NCBI RefSeq assembly: GCF_008831285.2
Contig: NC_045142.1
Location: 4,099,501 to 4,163,500 of the forward strand
DNA: 64,000 nt
Reading direction: 5' to 3'
From: Nymphaea colorata
Lineage: Eukaryota; Streptophyta; Magnoliopsida; Nymphaeales; Nymphaeaceae
Shown here: piece after piece, positions 12,901 through 23,743 of the stretch
Numbering within the stretch: the first letter of the stretch is position 1
How the letters are laid out: each line of letters starts with the position of its first letter
Made by a program: the position numbers and the translations under genes
Notes under the pieces: generated by a model
Database searches by the model: none
Seen by the model: only the letters and a program-made list of their open reading frames with translations
Told to the model about the DNA's origin: nothing

Positions 12901-15900
12901 CATGAGATAAGCATGTAATAATAAAACAGGAGATCTCCACAAAGTCAGTACATTGCAAAATAAATATTAAAGGCATAGAACGTACTTTCTCACTGATAGC
13001 AGACTGGATAAGCAAGACATCACTCAATACTTGACTGACTATGTCACCATTGTTCCCATATGTGTCAAAAAAACTCATGTCCTGGTTTAGCAACACTTGG
13101 ACATACTTTGACCTTATGACAGCAGTTTGCCTTTCACCAGTAAGAATCCAGCAGGAGACCTCTGTTAGGAGTTGGGATAAAACATGTAAGATTTTCAAAT
13201 GAATGAAGAGATCAGCAACATCACTGGGGAAGGGGGGAAAAAGAAAAGCCCTGAACGCACCTATCCATCCAGCAGCAAAAACAGCAACAGCTATGTAAAC
13301 GATGTTTAGAGCATGCTGGAGAAACAAACAATGATGATCATTTATCAGAATAGGTACCAGGAAACATGCTGCCCGTACAAAATGTGGTAATGATTATGTG
13401 GCATGCTAATAATCAAAGAGAAAGAAAGAAAAAGGAGAACACAAAAAACCTTGGGCATTCAGGAAAATTTGAATAACCAATACAAGTAGACAATAAACAA
13501 CAAAAACCAGGGGCAATCAGAAACATTTAAATCACCACTATAAGTAGACAACAAACCACAACATGTACATGACTGGCATATGCTAATACTTCTCAAAAAA
13601 AAAAAAAAAGACTATTCAAAGGACTGAAATTGGTAATGAAAAACAGAATCTCAGGGGTGGTCTTGATAGAAAAATAATGACTATCTAAGATGGCAATAGA
13701 GAATTGGCATGACATTCGTGACAAAAATCAAAAAAGGGGGAAATTGTCAATCATGAAGTCAGTGAATAGCCCTGAAGAATAACCATTTGATTTGGAAGAG
13801 GAGAGACATACTAGACAAAAACAAAGGTTCATCAAGCAAAACACGTCAATCATGTGAAAGCTAAAATCAGCAGCAGAAAAACAGCTATGATAAACTAACT
13901 TTCAAACGAACAATCATAAAAAGCTGGCTTAGTGATCTCATATTTAGCTTGAAACTCACTTGCTATACAATTGTACGTACCAACAATTATAATCCATTGA
14001 CCAAAACACTTTTCAGCGAATAAGAATATTTGGATCTTTAAACCATTGAACAAAAAAAAATGAGAGAACAGAGTGATGCCCTTGTTTTGCAAATGAAAGT
14101 ATACTAGATGCTAACTGTAATCTGTAGATTCTGTACCATTAGCACAATTCAGCAAAATTCTTAGCGGTCAGTTATTTACTTGTGAACAGTTGAGTCATTA
14201 TAAAAGATTTACAGAAATAGACTCACAGACAAAAGAGACATATAAAAAAAATCCTGTTGGACAAATTCTTGAAAAGAATGCTTCCACACCAGGTCTTGTT
14301 TATCTGTTCTTTTTTTGAAATGGTTAGAGAATCCTCCAAGATTCCTGTGGAAAACCCCAGGCATCCCTCCCCTGCACCCCAAGAAAGTCTCCTTGAGGCT
14401 TCAGGCCTGCTGCAAGTGACACATAACCTGAATATCAAACTCTAGATCCCATATAACTTGCATGTCAATCAGTATGGTGTTTGAATCCCTATCACTAGCT
14501 TTAACAAATGCCTAAAGGGGAGGAAAGAAAAGTCAAACGCTTGCTATTTATCCTCATTAACTAGTTGCAGCACATCTAAAACTCCCAGCATGTCATAGCC
14601 AAAACGAAACCTGTTAGCCTTATAATTACAGTTACATGCCAAAGGACAAAGAATGCAAATATTTGTCAACATCCGCAGGATAAGAAAGAAACATCACCAA
14701 ATTTCAATAAAAAATCAATTTTCCTTCTGAAAAGAATTGTGCAGCATGTCATTTCGAAACAACTATTGAACCTAAATTAAGATGACAAGCCAAACAACAA
14801 AGACAAGATTCTCAACCTCATCCAATAAAAAACATCATAAGTAGTAACCCAGCTTAATCAGTCACTTTCAAGAAAAGTGAGAGTTACGCTCCCCATACAC
14901 TTGAACCCTTATTTTGCCTATAATATAACAAGCATAAGGATTGACATCAATATTGTTTTCACTTTTCAATAAGTACACACTTAAAAATCATGCTGCAGCC
15001 TACAGCAACCAGCACATTCAAGAGGTTGAAACTGAGGTCAAATCATCTTGCATTCATTTTTTTCTTTTTTATTATGACAGCATGTAAGAAGCATCCCTAC
15101 GAGTCTACGACTCAGGTTCCACCACCAACAAAAGATGAGACCTAGCACTTTTAATGTTTTAAGAACTGTTATCTGAACCTTTAAAGAATAAAAGAAGAAT
15201 TATGTCCATGTACGAAGTTTCAGGGAAGCCTATATTAGCAAGAATGTAGACAAAGGCCCAACAGAGGTACATGCCAAAAACAGCTTCCTTATGCTAGCTC
15301 ACAGGCATGACTTACATCTAACAGATTAGAACTGTGATAACATTTCAATTTGCAATTTTACTGTGTCCACATCTTGTAGAATGTAAGTTTATCTTCGCCA
15401 ACAGCAGTCTTGTAGAAATCCTAGCTTTACATTCTGTCCCTCGTTTATTTATGTTCTAAATTTAGAGCATTAGCAAACGAATTTCTAGATTGCATAAATA
15501 TGTAACATAGAAGCAAGAAATTTAATAAAAAAGGAGATTAGTCAAAGATGAGCAAAGTGGATGACACACTTTATTTTAACTTCTAAATTTCAGCTAAAAA
15601 TAGGCCAATGAAACCAACAGAAAGTCGCAAAACAGCGCCAAATGCATCACTGATTACAAAATTTCATGCAAAGGATGAGAAGAGGAAAGCACATGCTTGC
15701 GGGGTGAAAAATATCCAACAACTTTTACTTTAAAAAGCAATTCAAAATTTTGGAAACACCCATTCCTTGCTGGAATCAGCAAAAAAGAAAACGCTACCAA
15801 AAAGAAATGAAGAAAAATCTCCACCTTCTTGAATTCGTCGAACAGCTGATCAGGGGGCAAATGATCAATCCGCAGAAGGTTGATCACCTTCCCAAAGAAG

Positions 15901-16193
15901 TGCAAATAAACGACAAGGGCCGCTCCATGAGCTGCAGCAGCCAACGAGCCAACGATCATTAGCACCCAATCAAACCCATCTGCACAAGCAAACAGTCTAG
16001 AGAACGGCACGGCAGCGGGTGGGGGTTCAATCTCCTCCTCCGCGTCGAGCTCCGCATCATCTTCCACCGCAAGTGCTTCCGCGTTCGAATCCAAGTAAGG
16101 GGAAGGCGACTCCGGCGGCTCCGAAACCTCTGACACTGGGGTGAGCGGCTGTATATGCGGCGGCGACCACCCGAACAAGCCCCTCGACATCAT
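3952..16193 (-). CDS. ABCB20: Full-size ABC transporter, ABCB6/ABCB20 type
   Basis: Eleven exons on the minus strand: 16193-15825, 13315-13261, 13161-12986, 12859-12659, 10875-10616, 10511-10201, 10114-9891, 9827-9487, 6800-6010, 5902-5661, 5181-3952. They join in frame to 1399 aa, close to about 1400 in Arabidopsis ABCB6/ABCB20, known as plasma-membrane auxin exporters. Two ATGs (16193, 16190) open the conserved family start MMSRGLFGWSPPHIQPLTPV. The order is TMD1-NBD1-linker-TMD2-NBD2. NBD1: Walker A GRNGSGKSS about 436-444, signature LTEEQ 540-544, Walker B LLLDE 561-565, and Arg596 where the H-loop His is expected (IARR). NBD2 looks canonical: Walker A GVSGSGKST 1185-1193, LTPGQ 1289-1293, LLLDE 1310-1314, His1346. 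A Ser/Pro-rich linker (about 650-800) contains SFEMLLPELPKI. NBD1 degeneracy is a family trait, so ATP turnover probably rests mainly on NBD2. The substrate is inferred by homology only. Confidence 0.94.
6841..7082. repeat. Direct duplication of about 97 bp in ABC transporter intron 8
   Basis: Copies at 6841-6937 and 6988-7082 share 'ataggataatacaatacaat', 'tcatttgactctaa' and 'aggatccaggcttagag', with a handful of substitutions. A short unrelated spacer (about 50 nt) lies between them. The nearer copy begins 40 nt from the 3' splice site. Confidence 0.85.
8567..9177. mobile_element. Non-autonomous hAT-like element in ABC transporter intron 8
   Basis: Left end CAATGTTGTAAAAGG and right end (reverse complement) CATTGTTATTCTTATCG form a short, imperfect terminal inverted repeat of the hAT style. 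They are flanked by near-identical 8-bp sequences GGCCTACC (8559-8566) and GCCCTACC (9178-9185), the expected hAT target duplication. The interior has many 'GTATCG/CGATAC' motifs and no transposase. One mismatch in the duplication suggests an old insertion. Confidence 0.65.
11077..11175. repeat. 46-bp tandem duplication
   Basis: Two identical 46-bp copies (11077-11122 and 11123-11168) plus 7 bases of a third, in intron 4 of the ABC transporter. Perfect identity indicates a recent event. Confidence 0.95.
12276..12552. mobile_element. Small TIR element (MITE) in ABC transporter intron 4
   Basis: Left end CTATGTCACAGTGGTACG and reverse-complemented right end CTATGTCACATAGGTACGGG share a TIR of about 18-20 bp with few mismatches. 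The flanks are CCAGGAAA and CCAGAAAA, an 8-bp target duplication with one change. Length 277 bp, no coding capacity. The superfamily (hAT or Mutator-like) is not decided by these ends. Confidence 0.7.
13316..15824. other. ABCB20: Intron 1 of the ABC transporter
   Basis: A 2509-nt AT-rich first intron on the minus-strand gene, with a GTGGAG donor after the Lys-Lys codons at 15830-15825. Nothing beyond simple A-rich runs was seen. Confidence 0.8.
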
Positions 16194-16248
16194 CTTTCCA
16201 CCTTCTTCCCCCTACAATTTCCTCTCACATCGAGTAACAGAAACGCCA

Positions 16249-16257
16249 AAACCCTAA
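16249..16257 (-). promoter_or_regulatory. Telo-box (AAACCCTAA on + strand)
   Basis: The exact plant telo-box motif AAACCCTAA lies 56 nt upstream of the ABC transporter start. A second exact copy lies at 16549-16557. Telo-boxes are common in leaders and promoters of highly expressed plant genes. A functional role here is only inferred. Confidence 0.35.
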
Positions 16258-16548
16258 AACCCGTCAACCAAAACACACTCCCACCAGCCACTCGTCCTTC
16301 AGACGAAATCCATGACCACTAAGAGACAGAGCATCTGCACCTTGCAGTCTTCTCATACATTTTCCAACTCACAGACAAAAACAAAACCCCAAACCACCAC
16401 CCCGCATCAAACCCCGCGCCATAACGGCGAACTAAATCATCCCGGAAGAAACAAAGAACCTATGCATAATCAACTCCAGTGAGACAAAAACTCGGAAAGA
16501 ACCCAAATCAAACACGTTCCTTCAAAGACGCAAACACCAAAAAGCACC

Positions 16549-16557
16549 AAACCCTAA
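16549..16557 (-). promoter_or_regulatory. Telo-box, second copy
   Basis: Exact AAACCCTAA, 300 nt from the first copy, inside the same GC-rich leader of the ABC transporter. Confidence 0.35.
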
Positions 16558-17178
16558 CTCCCAATCTCCCCAAACGCACACGCACAAGCCCCTCTCCAAC
16601 CAAAAAAGCGCCAAAAAAGAAAGCAGACAAAAAAGAAAAAACAGGAAAAAGGCAGAGCCCGAGAAGAAGAAACCCCTCACTAACCGCAGGCCTAGCGCAA
16701 AACCTAGGGCTAAAAGGAAGACCACCACGAAGAGAAATCCAGAAGTCTAGATTCTCACTCTCCAAAGACTCACTGTTCGTCCCCCTTCCTCCTTCGCTCC
16801 AATCCAACCCAAACCAGACGCCTCCGAGATCCGGCGACCGAGTCAACGGAGAGGCAGCAGACAAAGACCCGAAAGTGGGAGCCGCGCCGGAAAAATCTGG
16901 TTCCGCCGACGGGACTCCGGCGACTCGGGAAGAGTGTGAGAGCTCCAACGGAAACAGTCTTCGCTGGCGTCCACTGAGCGAGAATGAGTCCTTTGTGATT
17001 AACGTTCACGCTGGAGCCATCATTACCATCATGAGCCCAACGCGCGCACCCCTACACACACACGCGCGACCCCCGTGTGAATCCCAACCATCTCAATTTA
17101 AATTTCTAAAGGAATCCGGCGGCGCAGGAGCAAAACTACGTATCTCATAGTAACAAAAAGTCTTTAACTTTAGCTCGC

Positions 17179-17184
17179 CACGTG
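17179..17184. promoter_or_regulatory. G-box (CACGTG) upstream of the ABC transporter
   Basis: A palindromic CACGTG core in the context GCCACGTGAG, about 1 kb upstream of the start codon. The motif binds bZIP/bHLH factors in plants. It is a six-base match only, so it may be chance. Confidence 0.25.
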
Positions 17185-18084
17185 AGCCACATGTTGTCTT
17201 CTTCCCAGGCTACTCCCTACTCTGCAAAATAATTTCCAGAAGAACGCTAATTGAAATGAGGGCTTGATCTTGAAGTTCAAACATTTGTCTTCTCGCTTTT
17301 CCTTTCGCTTCGAAGTTTGAATTTGACTGGTCCGGTGGTTTAAGAAACACGAACGTTTTTTTTTTTCTTCTTTTTCACCTTTTTCTCGCTTCGCTTTTTC
17401 CATTAGCTGTGTAAACAATAATGGGCAGTGAAAGTGATATAAAGGGACGGGATTCGGGTATATTACCGAATCCGAACCAGTAAAGTCGACTGCTTTCGTG
17501 ATTTGGATTTAACTGGATTCAGAATCTCAAATCAAGATCCGAAAAGGTCGCATCTTGGATTTGGGTCTCGGATACGATCTGATATGAATTTTAATTGGTT
17601 GATGCTTTTATATTCATTAATTATCATATTTATTTGATCATTTATAGGTGCTGATGGAATCAGATAGCGGTTTAAAAGGGAAATATTTGGATCTAACGTA
17701 TGACGCTCATAACGTATGATGCAATGTTGTAAACTCCTGAATCAAAAGTATTGAGAAATTTTATTTTCATAAAAGCAAATGAAAAAAATATGTAGACTAA
17801 CTATAAGGAATCATCTTCATAGTTGATTTTTCTGAAGTAGATGATTGAGAGGAAACCAATAAATATAAGATATTTTATTGGTACAGTATTCATTAACAAT
17901 TCTCTTCTCCTTTTTTTTTTCAACCATTGGACTTGGAATTATCAATAGTCAGCCATTTCAATTAAGTTTGTATGTATTGAGGTGCAATTTTGTCTGTTTC
18001 ATTTATTTTCTTTGAGTTTTTTTTTTTTTTTTTTACTGAGATGTCAATTGGTTGGATTTATCTCAAATCCAAACTTGGGTTGTG

Positions 18085-18165
18085 TTTGTCTCAATGGCAT
18101 AGCATAGCTAGTCAAGCCGACGGCAAAATCCTCTATTGACGGTTTGATTATCACGAGGGTCAATT
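18085..18165 (+). mobile_element. tRNA-like SINE head
   Basis: 'tctcaatggcatagcatagc' followed by a B-box-like CGGTTTGATTATC. Shares its first 25 bases with repeats at 21786 and 29024. Confidence 0.35.
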
Positions 18166-18932
18166 AAATGAGATGTGTTTGATATTCACCAAACACGAAC
18201 ATAGATATGGACCTTGAAGACAAGGGCTTCGGCTCTCATTCGGGTAGCGGATTCTCCTTAAATATGCATTTTTTGTTGTGCAAAATCCTAGTTCTATAAT
18301 AAAGACTGGATGTTAGATATATTTAACCTAATTTGGATCTGAATATAGTATTGGGATCCTTATCAAGTCATATTTGGTATTACCTGGATCTAGTCCAAGT
18401 TTGGTTTATTAACCATTCATATATCATTCTCCTTATTTTTTTTAAACCATTTTTTTCGAAGAAATATTATTTTAATTGGTGCATTTGTTAACAAAAATAA
18501 ATATCAAAATTATACATAAGAGGGAAAATAATAAATTTGTTAATTGCTGGCAAGTCAAACGGAATTTGAGAAAGATCCGAAGAAGAAAAATTCACAAGAG
18601 TTATTGTCACGCCAGCAATTCCTTGACATATTTGAGGCTCTATTTAATAACTTTTGTCATTCTCCTCGAAAATAAATCTCTCCTTCCAAAGCAAAAGACA
18701 AAAGCCAAAGGTGGGTTGAACCAGTAGTCATTTTCCTCCCGCTCCAAAGCAAGTTACCTTTTTTCCTAAAGAGAAACGGAATTTATACATGAACATCTTT
18801 AAAATATACAGTCGATTGGTCAAAATCTATTGGCAAATTAAGAAAATAGTGGACAAAACAATGAAATTGCTAAAGTTTTATGACTTGAATATATTTATTG
18901 AAAACGAAAGGTGGCTTTTTTTTTTTAATTTT

Positions 18933-18956
18933 CCCTTCGACCATGTGGTCGAAGGG
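18933..18956. repeat. Perfect 11-bp inverted repeat with 2-nt centre
   Basis: Arms CCCTTCGACCA and TGGTCGAAGGG flank TG. This is far longer than expected by chance locally. It is followed by a GC-rich patch in an AT-rich spacer, suggesting a transposon remnant, but no family was identified. Confidence 0.8.
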
Positions 18957-19422
18957 TGGGACACTGTATCCTACCCAGGCTTCGACGCAGCCGAGGACCA
19001 TGAACATAGAACCAACAAATAGTCGGGTATTCTGTATTTCTCTGGAAGGTGAGGTTGTTAATCTCTTGCTTACTCGAAAAAAAAAAATGCAAGAAGGTTC
19101 GGAAGTCTAAAGAAAATATTTTATATACCACATCCCTATTGTCAAATTTGGTTAAAACGACTAGTATGACTAATTATAATATTTATATCATCAAAATATT
19201 TTTCTAATAACACCACAATTAAAAAATTATAACTTTTGAGAAAAAATCAACCAACATCCTTTTGACATATTGACTCACCCACTTAGTATTGCCAAGAAGC
19301 CAAAGGGGTTAGTTGGTTCATGACCCATACAAGGCAATGTATTGACTTTCACCAATATGGGTTGATGACTTAGGGACTTTCAAACACTTGACATTCTAGA
19401 CTTCCCAAACTGCAAATAAAAA

Positions 19423-19568
19423 ATATTTTTTGTAACTTATAATTTTATTCACCTAATGTTTGGTATTCATATAATGGGAGGGTCAATATTTCAACATATT
19501 TTTTGTAACTTATAATTTTATTCACCTAATGTTTGGTATTCATATAATGGGAGGGTCAATATTTCAAC
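19423..19568. repeat. 73-bp tandem duplication
   Basis: Two adjacent copies (19423-19495, 19496-19568) that appear identical over 73 bp. Recent local duplication in the spacer. Confidence 0.95.
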
Positions 19569-20431
19569 AATACCACATGCTTTTATACATATATTTGATT
19601 TTTTCATCAATATAAAATTGAGGATTTTCATGTGCAAATTTGTTGGCATGATATGTAAAGGGTACTTTATTTGGCTTTTTTAAAGCTTGGATTTGGCCGC
19701 GTCAAAAGTATAGGTCATTTTTCTTTTAAACAATGCCTAGTGGACGAAGTTTGTTTTTCAGCGAAATTACAAATAAGCACTCAACTATTGAGGTCTTTAC
19801 GATTGACTACCTAGCATTTAAGAAATTATAGATAAGTGCCTATGTTTATAAGATAATTTGCAAACCACACGGTTTACACATATAAAAACACTAAAGTATA
19901 TTTTCAGATATAAACATGGTCGTTTTAGAAAAGATAACATCTTTTAGCGAAAAGCTTTATCGCAAAAAAGGAGACACAAAGGTTATGGAGAAATCGATTT
20001 GAAAAAAGAATTATGTTTTCCCAAATTCCTTTTTTTGAAATAAATGATATTTTCACAATAAGAGTAAAATGGTATTTCTAATAATATTTTAACAATTTTC
20101 ATTCACAAAACTCGTGTTTGTGAATTATTTTATGGCTACACGGTTATTTGCAATTTCTAGAATGTTAGTTCGCTACTTATCAATACATGGAACATTGGGT
20201 GGTTATTAGAAAGTTTATGTGGCTCTTAATGTATCATGGTGCACATATTATAGGCAAGATTGGTGCCATTCCAGGTATGCATTGTGCAATACATAGTATA
20301 GAAAATGACAGCTTTGGTACCAAGTGAATCTAGTGACTAGCTAAGGGCCCATACACATAGGACTTTGAGTATAATATCATGAAAAGGAAATTGGTGCTGC
20401 TGTCAATCATGCTCTAAAAAAATCTAATGCT

Positions 20432-20432
20432 T

Positions 20433-20507
<75 letters not shown>

Positions 20508-20529
20508 AGTAGTGAAATCCTCCTGCTAT

Positions 20530-20591
<62 letters not shown>
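20432..20591. repeat. Duplicated compound microsatellite (AC)n(TA)n(GA)n
   Basis: Two successive blocks of (TA)n followed by (GA)n. Each is followed by a shared unique tail, 'aagtagtga-atcctcctgct-tcc' (20507-20531 and 20593-20617), so the whole block, tail included, was duplicated. Confidence 0.9.
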
Positions 20592-20596
<5 letters not shown>

Positions 20597-21785
20597 AGTG
20601 ACATCCTCCTGCTGTCCAAATCTCCATTCAATTACAACTGCCCGATTGGGCATGATTAAACACACTATTCGATGTAATGCATCGGATGATATGTTGCGAG
20701 ACGTTGGAGGATATACATAAATATTCGATCTAATTTGGATCATATTGAGTTTTAAATAACTATCCTACATCCAATGCTCTTACATTTGAAAATTGACGAG
20801 ATTCGATTATGAATTCAGAATCAGATACTGGTATGAACATAAAAATTAGATTCAGAGTGTGAAATCCAATTTCATATTTGAATTCGGACATGACTCTTTT
20901 TGCTCGCATTTGAATGAGAATTCAAATCCAAATATATGAATATTTGAATAAATTTGATATGATTAAGAGTCAACTGATTTGAATATGATCCATTGACATC
21001 CCTAACTCAACTATATGAAATAGCTAAAAATATCAAAGGGGCGCGGCCGGCTCTATCGTCCACCTATTAGAGGAGACTGGGGGCTCGCTGGGTTATATGT
21101 TCATAAGAGGGAGGCGGGCTTTCATGCCCTCCCCACTTATCTCTTCAGATATAAAATGTTCCGGATGTCCAATGTTAAAAGATGATTAAAAGAAAAAAGA
21201 TTCCAAATATCTTGCTTTTATTGTATAAGATGAGTTTTATCAACTCTCATAAGTTAGTTCGTAAACATTTATTTATGAATTTGATTATCACTTTTTTCTT
21301 AGTATATTATATTGAACAATGTAAGAATTTTTATTCAGTTGGAAATATTGGAGAGATCTACTGTGAAACACACATATACATATCTTCATATATGTCAAAC
21401 ACTCTAATTCAGAACTTATACGAATATATCTTATGCATTTATAAATATATATCGAATGAAGAGAAAGAGGAACAAAAACAATGAAATAAGTCCCAGTCCA
21501 GCTTCCCACACTAACCTATATTTGGTTGCCATTTTAAGTTTTAGTAAAACACATGCTTTGGGTGTTATTTTGTGAAATTTTAGTTTTGAACCTTACATGT
21601 GTTTATAAAATATTTTATGTGAAAACTTTCAAAATTTCATCATCAAGATCTTGTTATCAGTGAACATGTTTTAGATAAGTATTAGTCGTGAAAAAACAGT
21701 TTGAATAGTTTCATTAAGTTTGGGAGTCACTTGAGTGATTGGTTGTTCACTTAAAAACTATAAATGTTAAGAATAACCAATATAA

Positions 21786-21865
21786 TATGTCTCAAGGGAC
21801 ATAGCATAGTTGATTGGGCAGACCGACATGTACAAAAATATGTTGTTGCTCGATTCCAGTAAATG
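21786..21865 (+). mobile_element. tRNA-like SINE head
   Basis: 'tctcaagggacatagcatag' followed 45-50 nt later by TGCTCGATTCCAG, a good B-box match. Same family as the 18085 and 29024 copies. Confidence 0.4.
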
Positions 21866-22629
21866 CTACATTTTGGGACCATAAAGGTCGTATTGTGACA
21901 TTTGTACTCCACCGTATTCTCAAAAGCAGGGAAAATGTGGGGTCTTCGAGCCTTATGCAAGCAGCCAGAACCAATATAATACACACATATTGAATATAAT
22001 AGAACGTTAGACAAAGATATTAATTTAAAATTGAATAGAAAACACCTTGTACACTTATTTTAGTTACAAATATAAAACAAAACGCATCTATTAATTCGAA
22101 TTGAATAAAAAGTGGTTGCTAATACTAATCCACGGGAACATAAAGCGGGGCCAATGGCTTGGAAATAGGCTAGCGGAAAGGGACCCAAGGCCATCCGGTC
22201 AAGTTGGTGGGTCAGGTTCATTAACCGATCCACCCCAATCAACAACCACTTCGCCCCAGTCAATAGATTTAGTTACGGGTCAGACTAGCCCCATTGCCCG
22301 CATTAGGTCAACCGTTTAGGTCTATGTTGAATCTTAAACCTGACAGCTCGACTAAAGATGAGAAGAGTTTTGCAAGAAAGGATGTCTGAATTCTTCTTCA
22401 AGCCAACTTTTTGTTTCAATCCTTTTTGTTGAGAAGGATTGAAATTAGGGGTGGCACCTGCCCTCTCTACTCTGCAGCGGAAGTCATCTGCCTACCATCT
22501 CATCGTCCGGAAAAGTCATCCACTCGACAAGCGAGAGGGGTCAACCGGCATGTGTGCCGGCGGCAAAGAGCAGGTTATATGTTATGACACTCAACAGAAG
22601 ACCATGTGAATATAGTTGCTAATTTATAA

Positions 22630-22875
22630 ACAGATCGGACTTAGATTGTTACTCAGCTATTTAACCAATACCGTCCATCCAAAATAAATGGATGATTAAG
22701 AGAAAAACAAAGAAAAAAATATGCCAACTAATATTATATAATGAAAAACAAAGGAAACAAAAGTAATTAGCATTTTTGTCATCTATTTTTTTTTTTATGT
22801 TTTTCTCACCAATCCATATGCATCAAATGGACGACACTAATTAGTGATTCTGAATAACTAGATCACCATTCACTC
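22630..22875. mobile_element. Inverted-repeat MITE, copy 1
   Basis: Imperfect arms of about 100 bp. The left arm contains CCGTCCATCC and GATTAAGAGAAAAACAAAG; the right arm, reversed, contains GTCGTCCATTTGATGC and GGTGAGAAAAACATAAAAA, ending TGAATGGTGATC. It resembles the element at 53175-53402, including the GAATGGTGAT end. A short (TA)n lies at its right edge. Confidence 0.55.
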
Positions 22876-23194
22876 ATTTATATATATAGAGTTTTGAGAT
22901 CATGTTTCTCTAAAAATGACTCACATATTTGACTTCCGATTATTTTGAGCTGTTTGTGCACTGTTAATGGAAGATAGGCCATGGGTCCGTCCTCAAGTGA
23001 TTTAATTATTTAACTCATGTGAGAATGAGACGCCACCCATGATTTACGGTGAAACAAATTATCATATCTTTTATAAAGTTATTGCGATTTCTTTGCTACA
23101 AGCAAGAAAGAACCAAATGTAATAATGAAAAGCGCAACTCTTTAACCCTTCTTTTGGTAAAATTGTAAATGCATGTTATAAATATATGGTTGTT

Positions 23195-23296
<102 letters not shown>

Positions 23297-23743
23297 CCTC
23301 ATGAGAGGAGAGGAGAGAAGATAAAGTGAAAGTGAGAAAATAATTTTATTTTATTATATATATATTTTAAAAATATATGGTTTTTTAAGGAAAAACTTAA
23401 TTTTTATATTTAGATTTAATTTCCATCGTTTAAACTCCATAAAACAATGTTGGCCTCGTACGAGTCAATAGCAAAGATCAACCATTCGCCTTGATCAACC
23501 TTAACGGATCTGATACTTGTTATTGGTTTCAAACCCATACCCGATCCACTCGTACTTCACACTGTTAACTGTTAAGTTTCAAGTGCCTTGGCTACTCGGA
23601 CCGTAAATGATGGCGCCAGGTGTGGGGTCCAGTGACAGGCTCCCGTCCCGCCTTCCGGACGATCCTTCGGCCGGAAGCCACCACCGTTATCTCCTCGCCC
23701 GCCGCCGCAAGCGCCACCGCCCATCCGGCGCCTTCCGCGAGAC

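Larger units (their letters stand above)
16194..17130 (-). promoter_or_regulatory. ABCB20: GC-rich 5' leader and proximal promoter of the ABC transporter
   Basis: On the transcribed (minus) strand this stretch is pyrimidine- and G-rich, is stop-poor, and has several 'TTAGGGTTT'-like motifs typical of plant 5' leaders. A 223-codon open frame on the plus strand (16479-17150) and a 146-codon one on the minus strand arise from this composition. No TATA box could be placed with confidence. Confidence 0.45.

Noticed and set aside
20414-20743. Minus-strand open frame rich in Leu/Ser and Ile/Tyr
   Set aside because: It is a translation of the (GA)n and (TA)n microsatellites.
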